Assembly (NCBI GenBank): GCA_013044425.1
Contig: JABEUK010000164.1
Location: forward strand, 1 to 10,274
Reading direction: 5' to 3'
Source: Thermoplasmata archaeon
GTDB lineage: Archaea; Thermoplasmatota; Thermoplasmata; Lutacidiplasmatales; UBA184
Length of the DNA: 10,274 bases
Positions 1-6,418 of the stretch are shown piece after piece. Position 1 is the first letter of the stretch. Every line of letters starts with the position of its first letter. Below the pieces are notes generated by a model. The model searched no databases. It saw only the letters and a list, made by a program, of their open reading frames with translations, and had not been told where the DNA came from. Position numbers and translations under genes: made by a program.

Positions 1-238
1 GGCCTCGGCGGGTCACGTGATCGATGACCCCGATGAACGGGAGCTTCCCGATCCGCAACGCGTTCGCTGTGACCACGTCTCCGCACGTCGAGAAATCGGT
101 CAGTAGGCGCATCTCGCGATCGGCTTCGGCCCCGGAGTAGACCGGGGAGTACCGGTGGGCCAGCGCCGGTCTCAGCGATTCCGGAACCGCCCAGGCGGTC
201 TCCTCACTTGACGCGGAGGGCGTACTTCCCGGCGGCAT
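1..238 (-). CDS. GTP-dependent dephospho-CoA kinase (DUF359), C-terminus cut by the window edge
   Basis: Partial gene: 79 N-terminal codons, the rest lies beyond base 1. The family phosphorylates dephospho-CoA with GTP, the last step of archaeal CoA synthesis, in the cytoplasm. The reading frame starts at the ATG at 238-236 and contains the family pattern: a short helix (VPESLRPALAHRYSPVYSG), then STCGDVVTANALRIGK, then PFIGVIDHVTRRG. The last two correspond to the conserved GDVV...L and P...D..T.R motifs of DUF359. No other ATG, GTG or TTG fits better, so the gene overlaps the 3' end of spt4 by 35 bases in another frame; a GGGG stretch 4 bases upstream could serve as a weak ribosome site. 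The order rpoE'-spt4-DUF359 is a known archaeal arrangement and supports the call. The family is fairly sure; the exact start is less certain. Confidence 0.8.
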   Translation of the reverse strand, partial: MPPGSTPSASSEETAWAVPESLRPALAHRYSPVYSGAEADREMRLLTDFSTCGDVVTANALRIGKLPFIGVIDHVTRRG

Positions 239-389
239 GGATCCCCATCTTCCGCGCGATCTCCGACTTCTCCGGATCGATCACGATGAGGTACCCCTGC
301 CACTCGCGCGAGACCTCGCCCCCGCATCGGGGGCACTTGTTCTGCTCGGTGATCGAGCTGCAACTCTTGCACGCCTTGAGATTGATCAT
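204..389 (-). CDS. spt4: Transcription elongation factor Spt4 (RpoE'' / RNA polymerase subunit E'')
   Basis: A 61-residue zinc protein that pairs with the NGN domain of Spt5/NusG and makes RNA polymerase processive. Two CxxC pairs (C7/C10 and C19/C22) form the expected zinc site. The rest (REWQGYLIVIDPEKSEIARKMG, ending GKYALRVK) matches archaeal Spt4 in sequence and usual length. The ATG is fused to the rpoE' stop as an ATGA overlap (389-386), so translation is probably coupled. GGAG at 401-398, 8 bases before the start, is a good ribosome site. A longer in-frame reading from 524 lies inside rpoE' and is not the real start. The downstream dephospho-CoA kinase gene overlaps its 3' end. Confidence 0.96.
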   Translation of the reverse strand: MINLKACKSCSSITEQNKCPRCGGEVSREWQGYLIVIDPEKSEIARKMGIHAAGKYALRVK

Positions 390-1045
390 GCCGCTTTCTC
401 CGCCGGAGGAGCGGGGGCTGCCGCGGGCGTCGGCTTCGCCGAGCTCGCCGGCTTGGCGGCCTCCTTCTTGGCGGGCTTCTTGCCGCTCTTCTCCTCGGTC
501 TTCTTGTGAGCGTCCTGGATCCACTCGAGCCGGCCGAGCCCCGGCTGGCGCATCGTCAGCCCGATGCGGCTGTCCCGGGGCGAGATCTCGGAGAGCGAGA
601 GCGATACGACCCGGGCCCGGGCCTTGTAACCGACCTTGAGGTCCCGCTTGGTCTCGACCCCGACCAGGCGCTGGTTGTGTTCGTCGATGTTCACGCGATC
701 GTCCATGATCTGAGAGACGTGCAGCAGGCCGTCGAGCGGCCCGAACCGCACGAACGCGCCGAACTTGCGGATCTCCACGACGGCTCCCTCGACGACCTCC
801 TGGATCTCGGGTCGGAAGAGCAGCGCCTGGTACTCCACTTCCTGGTAGACGCCGCCGTCTCCGTGGATGATGTGGCCCTCCCCCACGGGCTTGACGTCCC
901 GGATGATCACGGTGAGATTTTGGCCGTCGACCAGCTTCCCCTCGAACTGCTGCTGGGCGAGCTCGGTGAGCACGCCTTCCAATTGGGCCCCCAGGCGCTC
1001 CGGAGGGATCCGGACGACGTCGGACCGGTGGTCTAGATAGTACAT
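386..1045 (-). CDS. rpoE1: DNA-directed RNA polymerase subunit E' (RpoE', Rpb7-like) with a long basic/alanine-rich tail
   Basis: A 219-residue RNA polymerase stalk subunit that pairs with RpoF and binds emerging RNA. Residues 1-80 are the Rpb7 N-terminal domain (DVVRIPPERLG, then VGEGHIIHGDGG). Residues 82-170 are the S1/OB domain (VVEGAVVEIRKFGAFVRFG, DGLLHVSQIMDD, then ETKRDLKVG and GLTMRQPGLGRLEW). Residues 180-219 form a low-complexity Lys/Ala/Pro tail beyond the usual end of the family. The start at 1045 (MYYLD) is chosen over an ATG at 1087 because family members start there and because a TATA element sits 26 bases upstream, inside the longer reading. The gene leads the rpoE'-spt4-DUF359 cluster and overlaps spt4 by ATGA. 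Confidence 0.96.
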   Translation of the reverse strand: MYYLDHRSDVVRIPPERLGAQLEGVLTELAQQQFEGKLVDGQNLTVIIRDVKPVGEGHIIHGDGGVYQEVEYQALLFRPEIQEVVEGAVVEIRKFGAFVRFGPLDGLLHVSQIMDDRVNIDEHNQRLVGVETKRDLKVGYKARARVVSLSLSEISPRDSRIGLTMRQPGLGRLEWIQDAHKKTEEKSGKKPAKKEAAKPASSAKPTPAAAPAPPAEKAA

Positions 1046-1066
1046 TCCAGAAAACTGACTCGGGGA

Positions 1067-1075
1067 CGATATAAG
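1067..1075 (-). promoter_or_regulatory. TATA box of the rpoE'-spt4 transcript
   Basis: On the minus strand this reads CTTATATCG, an A/T island in GC-rich DNA. Its centre lies 26-27 bases before the rpoE' ATG at 1045, the spacing of an archaeal TATA box to the transcription start. Initiation should therefore fall on or next to the start codon, giving a leaderless mRNA. No SD sequence precedes the ATG, which agrees. Confidence 0.7.
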
Positions 1076-1102
1076 ATGGTTACTCACACCAGCCGAACGC
1101 GG

Positions 1103-2125
1103 TCACGGCACCGGGAGTCCTAGCGCGCGGTCGGTGATGGCGATCGACGTCGGACCGTCCCGGGCGAGGTCGAACATCGCCCGGATGGCGTCGATGCTCT
1201 CGGGAACCACGATCGACTCCTGGTGGATCGCTTGGAAGAATTCGACGGTAGGTCCGTTCACGGCGATCCCGTTCTCCCAGAGGACGTTCTCCATCACGTC
1301 GTTGTGCCCGAGCCCCCGATCTCGTCCGAACTCCATGACCTGGGGCGTGCCGTCGATCCGCTCCCACTCTCGGAAGACGAGGAACCGCGGGGTGCGGCGG
1401 AACGCCTCCACCAGTTCGGCCGCGTCCGCCGGGGGTCGGCGCAGCCGCACCCGGTTGACGTGCACGTGCATGAGCGTGGTCGGAACGATCACGGCCGTTG
1501 TCGCGATCGGTAGGTTCGGAAAGATGGTCCGGACGTCGGGCCCGTGGTGCGACGGGAGGTGGAAGTTCGGCAGGATGCCGTTGATCGGGCCCCGTCCGGA
1601 CTCCGGGGGATCGGCGGCACGACGCACGAGCGTGGCCTGCCAATCCTCCACTCCGTAGCGAGGTTCGAGAACCGCGGCCGCCCGCGCAAGCCCGGTCGTG
1701 TTGCACGAAACGACCCGGACCGTACGCTTTCCTCGGGCGGCCTCGAAGTTGGCCAGCGCGCTGAAGGAGACCTCCGCGACATCGGCCTTCTCCCCGCCTT
1801 GGAAGATCGCACGAACCTTCGCATCGCGGTAGAGCGACGCATTCTGTCGGCCGATCTTCTCCGGCGCCGCGTCCACGACCACATCCACGTGGCCCAACAG
1901 GTCCGAGAGCATCCCGGCGACGGGAAGGCCCGCACGCTCGAACTCGGCGCGCGCCCCATCTCCTGCGATGAACAGGGGGTATCCGTTCGTGACCGCCCGC
2001 TGGGCCTCGTAGCTCGGGTGGGTCTTCGTGACCCCGACCAGCTCCATGTCCGGCTGCTTCGCAACGGCATCGGCGACCCGCTTGCCAATCGTTCCGAACC
2101 CGTTGATCCCGACCCGCACGCGCAT
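1103..2125 (-). CDS. gap: Glyceraldehyde-3-phosphate dehydrogenase, archaeal type (type II), phosphorylating
   Basis: Interconverts glyceraldehyde 3-phosphate and 1,3-bisphosphoglycerate with NAD(P) in the cytoplasm; in archaea it often serves gluconeogenesis. It is 340 residues, the normal archaeal length. The Rossmann motif GINGFGTIGKRV is at residues 6-17, the archaeal GVTKTHPSYEA block at 31-41, the catalytic cysteine is C141 in VVSCNTTGL, and LPSHHGPDVRTIFPN follows in the catalytic domain. The start at 2125 (MRVRVGING) is chosen because the Rossmann strand begins there; in-frame codons further upstream (to 2239) lie in the divergent promoter region. It stops 57 bases before the rpoE' start, which has its own TATA box. 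The acyl-CoA dehydrogenase gene is divergent. Coenzyme preference cannot be read from the sequence. Confidence 0.96.
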   Translation of the reverse strand: MRVRVGINGFGTIGKRVADAVAKQPDMELVGVTKTHPSYEAQRAVTNGYPLFIAGDGARAEFERAGLPVAGMLSDLLGHVDVVVDAAPEKIGRQNASLYRDAKVRAIFQGGEKADVAEVSFSALANFEAARGKRTVRVVSCNTTGLARAAAVLEPRYGVEDWQATLVRRAADPPESGRGPINGILPNFHLPSHHGPDVRTIFPNLPIATTAVIVPTTLMHVHVNRVRLRRPPADAAELVEAFRRTPRFLVFREWERIDGTPQVMEFGRDRGLGHNDVMENVLWENGIAVNGPTVEFFQAIHQESIVVPESIDAIRAMFDLARDGPTSIAITDRALGLPVP

Positions 2126-2161
2126 GGAGGAGCTTGCCCACCGGAGCCGAGCGGGCGCCAT

Positions 2162-2168
2162 GATAAAG
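2162..2168 (-). promoter_or_regulatory. Possible TATA element for GAPDH
   Basis: The minus strand reads CTTTATC, centred about 40 bases before the GAPDH ATG at 2125. That predicts a short leader of roughly 13 bases. The bases just before the ATG (CTCCTCC) resemble anti-SD rather than SD, so SD-independent initiation is likely. The element is weak and inferred from position and composition only. Confidence 0.4.
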
Positions 2169-2201
2169 GAGTTACCCGAGGCCGACCCGGCCGCACGAAC
2201 G

Positions 2202-2209
2202 CTTTTAGC
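2202..2209 (+). promoter_or_regulatory. Possible TATA element for the acyl-CoA dehydrogenase/thiL pair
   Basis: CTTTTAGC is one of the few A/T patches in the 112-base divergent region. Its centre is about 32 bases before the ATG at 2238, so the transcript would start about 6 bases upstream of the gene. No SD sequence is seen. It lies back to back with the GAPDH element at 2162-2168, so factors bound here could affect both directions. Confidence 0.42.
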
Positions 2210-2237
2210 GCGGGTCGCGTCCTCGGTCCTGACCGAC

Positions 2238-3428
2238 ATGGACTTCGAACTCAGCGACGAGGAGCGGGCGTTCCAGGCGGCGGTTCGGACGTTCGGCGAC
2301 CGAGTGCTCCGGCCGCACGAGAAGCGGATCGACCAGGACGGTCGGATCCCGGACGAGATCCTGCGCGAGATGGCCCACCTCGGGCTGCTCGCGATGCCCG
2401 TCTCGACCGACTACGGCGGGATGGGCGCCTCGGCGATCCTGACCGAGCTGGCCGCGGAGGAGATCGGCCGCGGCGACTTCTCCATGGCGACCGCCGTGTT
2501 CTTCCTGCTCGAGGCCGGCTGGGGGTACATCCTCGGCCAGCACGGAACGGACGCGGCCAAGCGCGAGGTGCTGCCTCCCGTCTGCGCGGGGAAGGCGTTC
2601 CTCGGCATCGCCACGACCGAGCCGACGGGGGGAAGCGATCTCCACGCCATGCATACCGAATCGCGACGGGATGGCAGCTCCTTCGTGATCCGCGGCGAGA
2701 AGGCGTTCCTCTCGGGTGTGGAAGAGGCGAAGCGCCTCGGTGGGGGCCACCTCACCCTGACGAAGGCCCCCGGAAAGGGATTCAATTTCATCTACGTGCC
2801 CACCCGCTCCGAGGGGGCGACCACCCAGAAGTTCGAGAACATGGGCCGGATGGGGATCTCCACCGGCGCAATCACGTACCGCGACGTGCGCGTACCCGAG
2901 GGCTACCTCGTCGGTCAGGAGGGCCGCGGATTCGATTACGCGATGGAGGGGTTCTCGGTCGCGAGGACGTTCGTGAGCGCGGCCTGCGTCGGCGCGGCCG
3001 AACGAGCGCTCGAGGAGGGAATGAAGTACCTGCGCGAGCGGCAGGTCTTCGGTCAGCCGCTCGGCAAGTTCGAAGGTCCCCAGTTCGAGCTCGTGGACCT
3101 CTACACGCAGGTCGAAGCGGTCAAGTGGCAGTGCCGTCGCGCGGCATGGTTGCTCGATCGGTACACGCTCCGGGGCGATTCCTCGCACCGGTCCGAGGTC
3201 GATCGCGCGGTGGCGAGCGTGAAGCTTACGGCCCCCCAGATCGCCTTCGAGTGCGTCAAGCGGGTGATGATGTGGTACGGGGCATCGGGCTACACGAAGG
3301 ACGTAGGGCTCGAGCTCGGTCTGCGCGGGATCATGTCGTACATGGTCGGGGCGGAGGGAGGGCTCAACATCATGCGCATCATCCTCGGTCGAGAACTCCT
3401 CGGCCGCGACTTCCTTCCCTACAAGTGA
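2238..3428 (+). CDS. Acyl-CoA dehydrogenase (FAD-dependent)
   Basis: A 396-residue flavoprotein that oxidises an acyl-CoA to the 2,3-enoyl-CoA, normally passing electrons to an electron-transfer flavoprotein. The N-terminal helical domain is about residues 5-120 (MDFELSDEERAFQAAVRTFG). The flavin signature IATTEPTGGSDLHAM at 124-138 fits the family pattern except for one Thr in place of an aliphatic residue. The middle beta domain follows (MGRMGISTGAITYRDVRVP), then the C-terminal helical domain with RQVFGQPLGKFEGPQF. E373, in GAEGGLNIMRIILGR, sits where medium-chain enzymes carry the catalytic base. The start at 2238 matches the family N-terminus; the reading frame is open further back but only across the promoter region and antisense to GAPDH. 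Substrate chain length or branching cannot be told. thiL follows after 7 bases. Confidence 0.94.
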   Translation: MDFELSDEERAFQAAVRTFGDRVLRPHEKRIDQDGRIPDEILREMAHLGLLAMPVSTDYGGMGASAILTELAAEEIGRGDFSMATAVFFLLEAGWGYILGQHGTDAAKREVLPPVCAGKAFLGIATTEPTGGSDLHAMHTESRRDGSSFVIRGEKAFLSGVEEAKRLGGGHLTLTKAPGKGFNFIYVPTRSEGATTQKFENMGRMGISTGAITYRDVRVPEGYLVGQEGRGFDYAMEGFSVARTFVSAACVGAAERALEEGMKYLRERQVFGQPLGKFEGPQFELVDLYTQVEAVKWQCRRAAWLLDRYTLRGDSSHRSEVDRAVASVKLTAPQIAFECVKRVMMWYGASGYTKDVGLELGLRGIMSYMVGAEGGLNIMRIILGRELLGRDFLPYK

Positions 3429-3430
3429 TC
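3425..3430 (+). promoter_or_regulatory. Ribosome binding site of thiL, overlapping the upstream stop codon
   Basis: GTGATC matches the 3' half of the archaeal SD consensus GGAGGTGATC and ends 5 bases before the thiL ATG at 3436. It contains the TGA stop of the acyl-CoA dehydrogenase gene, so termination and re-initiation are probably coupled. It supports the chosen thiL start. Confidence 0.55.
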
Positions 3431-3435
3431 GGCCG

Positions 3436-4458
3436 ATGAATCGCCGTGGGAAGGCCTCTGCGGCTCCGATCGACGAACGCGGCTTCCATCGATGGGTCGC
3501 CTCGCACCTTCCCGCGGGGCGTACCGGCGCCCTACCGATCGGAGACGATGCCGCGGCGCTGAGACCGCCGCGAGGCTCGGTCGCCGTGCTCACGACCGAC
3601 GCGCTGATCGAGGGGACCCACTTTGCGGCCGGATCTCCCCCGCGGTCGATCGGTGCCGCGGCCGCGGGGGTGAGCCTGTCCGATGCCGCTTCGAAGGGAG
3701 CCCGCCCCGCGGGGATCCTGATCGCGCTTCTTCTTCCGCCGGGGACGTCCCGGCATTGGGCCGAGTCCGTGCTTCGCGGGGCCGAGGCCGCCGGAGCCCG
3801 CTTTGACGCGCATGTGGTGGGGGGAGACACGAAGCCCGCCCCGGTGCGCGCGGTGATCAGCACCGTTGTGGGATGGGGGACGGCGGGATCGTTGGCCCCC
3901 CGGAGCGGAGCCCGGCCGGGCGACCTCCTCGTCACGACCGGATCGGTGGGCCGCGGGGGCTCCGCTTGGCGCCGGTGGAGAACCCATCGGGGAGGCCGGC
4001 GCGACCTGCTTGCGCTGCTCGACGTGCGCCCGCGCGTGCGGGAAGGGCTCGCGCTCGCCCCACTGGTCCACGCGATGATCGACACCTCCGATGGCATCGC
4101 GGACTCGGCCCACCTCCTGGCCCGGGCGAGCCGGGTCCGCCTCCTCCTCGACCCGGACCGCATCCCGTGGGACCGATCGATCGCCGCGCTTCCACGGGCG
4201 GCGCGCGAGGAGGCGGGATTCTTCGGGGGAGATTACGAACTCCTCGCAGCGGTGCCGAGCTCGGCCCTGCGCCGGGCCGTCCGCGCCGTCGGATCGGTGG
4301 GAGGTCGGCTCCACGTCGTGGGACGAGCGGAGCGCGGCACGGGAGCGTACCTTTCCGGACCCTCGGGCCTTCGCCCGCTCCCGAGCGCCGGCTGGAGCCC
4401 GTTCCAACGCGCGATGAAGCGACACCAAAACCGTGCGGCACCTTCGCAGGGCCGTTAG
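3436..4458 (+). CDS. thiL: Thiamine-monophosphate kinase (ThiL, PurM/AIR-synthase superfamily)
   Basis: Phosphorylates thiamine monophosphate to thiamine pyrophosphate with ATP, the last step of cofactor synthesis. It is 340 residues, a normal length. Family motifs in order: IGDDAA (35-40), TTDALIEGTHF (53-63), LSDAASKGARP (81-91), GGDTKP (129-134), GDLLVTTGSVG (162-172), IDTSDGIADSAHLL (215-228) and GGDYELL (264-270). The acidic residues that hold magnesium and the phosphates are present. Variants from consensus are small (GGDTKP for GGDT.R; GGDYELL for GEDYELL). Other PurM-like kinases and synthases are less likely given the SDGI and DYELL blocks. It is co-directional with the acyl-CoA dehydrogenase gene 7 bases upstream and ends about 50 bases before the glutamate dehydrogenase start. 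Confidence 0.9.
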   Translation: MNRRGKASAAPIDERGFHRWVASHLPAGRTGALPIGDDAAALRPPRGSVAVLTTDALIEGTHFAAGSPPRSIGAAAAGVSLSDAASKGARPAGILIALLLPPGTSRHWAESVLRGAEAAGARFDAHVVGGDTKPAPVRAVISTVVGWGTAGSLAPRSGARPGDLLVTTGSVGRGGSAWRRWRTHRGGRRDLLALLDVRPRVREGLALAPLVHAMIDTSDGIADSAHLLARASRVRLLLDPDRIPWDRSIAALPRAAREEAGFFGGDYELLAAVPSSALRRAVRAVGSVGGRLHVVGRAERGTGAYLSGPSGLRPLPSAGWSPFQRAMKRHQNRAAPSQGR

Positions 4459-4507
4459 GCTCAAGTACCGTCTCCCGACTCGCCGCGCACCCTTTGAGGG
4501 AATGAAT

Positions 4508-5770
4508 ATGGCGAGCGATAGCACCACGGTCAACCCGTTCGAGACGGCGAAGCGCCAGATCGATATCGTAGCCGACCTCCTCCATCTGGACGGCGGCGTT
4601 CGCGAGGTGCTCAAGAGCCCCAAGCGCGAGCTCACGGTCAACTTCCCCGTCCGCCTCGATAAGGGTGACTATCACGTGTTCACCGGCTACCGGGTCCAGT
4701 ACAGCATGGCCCGGGGCCCGACGAAGGGAGGCATTCGCTATCATCCGCAGGTCACGCTGGACGAGGTCCGCGCGCTCGCGGCATGGATGACGTGGAAGTG
4801 CGCCGTCGTCAACATCCCGTACGGCGGAGCGAAGGGCGGCGTCATCTGCGATCCAAAGCAGATGAGCAAGGGAGAGCTCGAACGCCTCACTCGCCGCTTT
4901 GCGACCGAGATCTCTCCGATCATCGGCCCGGAGATCGACATCCCGGCACCGGACGTATACACCGACAGCCAAACGATGGCCTGGATCATGGACACGTACT
5001 CGATGCAGAAGGGATACTCCGTCCCGGGCGTCGTGACGGGCAAGCCGATCAGCATCGGGGGCAGCGAGGGCCGGGGCGAAGCGACGGGGCGCGGCTGCGC
5101 CTACGTCATTCGCGAAGCCGCCCAGACCATCGGCGTCCACGTGAAGGGCGCCTCCGTGGCGGTCCAGGGATTCGGCAACGCCGGATCGGTCGCGGTGAAC
5201 CTCCTGCACGATGAGCAAGGCGCGAAGATCGTCGCCGCCTCCGACACCAAGGGCGGCATCTACAAGCCCGATGGCTTCAATCCGCACGCGGTCGAGGCGC
5301 ATAAGGCGAAGACCGGCTCGGTGGTCGGATTCCCGGGCGCGAAGTCGGTCTCGAACGAGGAGCTCCTCGAACTTCCGGTCGACGTCCTGATCCCGGCGGC
5401 GCTGGAGAACCAGATCACCAAGAAGAACGCCGACAAGATCCAAGCGAAGATCGTCGCGGAGGCTGCGAACGGCCCGACGCTTCCCGAGGCCGACGAGATC
5501 CTCTTCCAGAAGAAGATCACCGTGCTGCCCGATATCCTCGCGAACGCGGGGGGTGTCACGGTCAGCTACTTCGAGTGGGCGCAGGACCTGCAGGGGTTCT
5601 TCTGGACGCTCGACGAGGTCAACCAGCGCCTCGAGCGGGTGATGGTGAAGTCCTACGCGGACACCCACAAGATCGCTCAGCAGTACTCGATCCACAACCG
5701 GACGGCGGCCTACGTGCTCGCGATCCAGCGGGTCGTGGACGCCATCAACATCCGCGGCTTCTATCCGTAG
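4508..5770 (+). CDS. gdhA: Glutamate dehydrogenase (hexameric, Glu/Leu/Phe/Val dehydrogenase family)
   Basis: Catalyses the reversible oxidative deamination of glutamate to 2-oxoglutarate and ammonia. The product is 420 residues, standard for archaeal hexameric enzymes. Residues 70-80 hold GPTKGGIRYHP; residues 101-112 hold the active-site signature VNIPYGGAKGGV with catalytic K109; D149 in APDVYTD fits the catalytic aspartate; GFGNAG (221-226) opens the nucleotide domain, followed by VAASDTKGGIY. Coenzyme choice is not clear from this. ATG codons lie at 4502 and 4508. GAGGG at 4496-4500 leaves 7 bases before 4508 but only 1 before 4502, so 4508 is preferred (4502 would add two residues). No convincing TATA box is seen, so read-through from thiL is possible. 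The phosphoribosyltransferase gene starts 11 bases after the stop. Confidence 0.96.
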   Translation: MASDSTTVNPFETAKRQIDIVADLLHLDGGVREVLKSPKRELTVNFPVRLDKGDYHVFTGYRVQYSMARGPTKGGIRYHPQVTLDEVRALAAWMTWKCAVVNIPYGGAKGGVICDPKQMSKGELERLTRRFATEISPIIGPEIDIPAPDVYTDSQTMAWIMDTYSMQKGYSVPGVVTGKPISIGGSEGRGEATGRGCAYVIREAAQTIGVHVKGASVAVQGFGNAGSVAVNLLHDEQGAKIVAASDTKGGIYKPDGFNPHAVEAHKAKTGSVVGFPGAKSVSNEELLELPVDVLIPAALENQITKKNADKIQAKIVAEAANGPTLPEADEILFQKKITVLPDILANAGGVTVSYFEWAQDLQGFFWTLDEVNQRLERVMVKSYADTHKIAQQYSIHNRTAAYVLAIQRVVDAINIRGFYP

Positions 5771-5781
5771 GTCGGGGAGCG

Positions 5782-6396
5782 ATGGTCGACTTCCCCCGGT
5801 GCCGCGTCGCGACCTGGAACGAGGTCGACCGGTGGGCGGATGAAATCGCCGCGCAGATCCGGGCTGTCGACCGGATCCCCGACACGATCGTCGGGCTGAC
5901 CCGGGGCGGCTGGGTCCCCGCGAGGGTGCTGGCCGATCGGCTCGCCGTCAAGCGGCTCGTCTCGCTCCGCGCGCAACACTGGGGCGTCACGGCGACCCCT
6001 CAGGGGAAGGCCGAGCTCACGGAGGGATTGAGCAGCTCGGTCGCGGGAGGGAACGTGCTGATCACGGACGACATCACCGACACGGGAGAAAGCCTCGCCC
6101 TCGCGCTCGAGGCCGTTCACGCTCAGGGACCGAAGCGCGCGGAATCGGCGACGTTCCTCCACATCTCGCACGCACGGCACAAGCCCACCTACTTCGCGGA
6201 GGAGATCCCGAAGGAGTCCTGGGTATGGATCGTCTTCCCGTGGAACTACTGGGAGGATCTCGGCACGCTCGGGACCCGGGCGCGGGAGATCAACCCGAGC
6301 CTCGAGGAGATCGGGAAGGTCCTGCGCGAGCGCTGCGGGATCTCCATCCCCGCGGAGCACCTGGAGCACGTCGCGCGCTTGCAGGGCTGGGAATAG
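5782..6396 (+). CDS. Purine-type phosphoribosyltransferase (COG2236-like, hypoxanthine/xanthine/guanine salvage)
   Basis: A 204-residue type I phosphoribosyltransferase that would join a purine base to PRPP, giving a nucleotide and pyrophosphate. The PRPP loop is NVLITDDITDTGES (91-104), with the two adjacent acidic residues and the TG turn. GLTRGGWVPARVLADRL (38-54) is the conserved first loop of the archaeal COG2236 group. The aromatic stretch WVWIVFPWNYWEDLG near residue 150 also fits that group, whose members use xanthine, hypoxanthine or guanine; the exact base cannot be read here. The start at 5782 follows GGGGAG at 5774-5779 and lies 11 bases after the glutamate dehydrogenase stop, so the two are probably co-transcribed. 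A longer frame from 5575 overlaps that gene and is rejected. The gene converges with the DUF373 gene, 22 bases apart. Confidence 0.88.
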   Translation: MVDFPRCRVATWNEVDRWADEIAAQIRAVDRIPDTIVGLTRGGWVPARVLADRLAVKRLVSLRAQHWGVTATPQGKAELTEGLSSSVAGGNVLITDDITDTGESLALALEAVHAQGPKRAESATFLHISHARHKPTYFAEEIPKESWVWIVFPWNYWEDLGTLGTRAREINPSLEEIGKVLRERCGISIPAEHLEHVARLQGWE

Positions 6397-6418
6397 GAAG
6401 CGCGGCCCGGCTCGCGCC

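Noticed and set aside
172-372. A 66-codon minus-strand frame over spt4 and the kinase start
   Set aside because: Arg-rich shadow; the Spt4 zinc motifs and the DUF359 motifs lie in the other two frames.
1544-3439. A 631-codon plus-strand open frame across GAPDH and the acyl-CoA dehydrogenase gene
   Set aside because: Arg/Gly/Pro-rich shadow of GC-rich codons. The GAPDH frame and the dehydrogenase frame carry clear family motifs; this one has none.
2205-4163. A 652-codon minus-strand open frame antisense to the acyl-CoA dehydrogenase and thiL genes
   Set aside because: Antisense shadow with no recognisable motif; both genes on the plus strand are well supported.
4459-4501. Possible promoter for glutamate dehydrogenase
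   Set aside because: No convincing TATA element; only weak patches (TTAGG, AAGTAC), not enough to annotate.
3932-5695. A 587-codon minus-strand open frame antisense to thiL and glutamate dehydrogenase
   Set aside because: Mirror of third-position GC bias; composition is Arg/Leu/Asp-rich without domain signals.
6397-6418. Possible terminator between the convergent phosphoribosyltransferase and DUF373 genes
   Set aside because: Only 22 GC-rich bases with no T-run on either strand and no clear hairpin.
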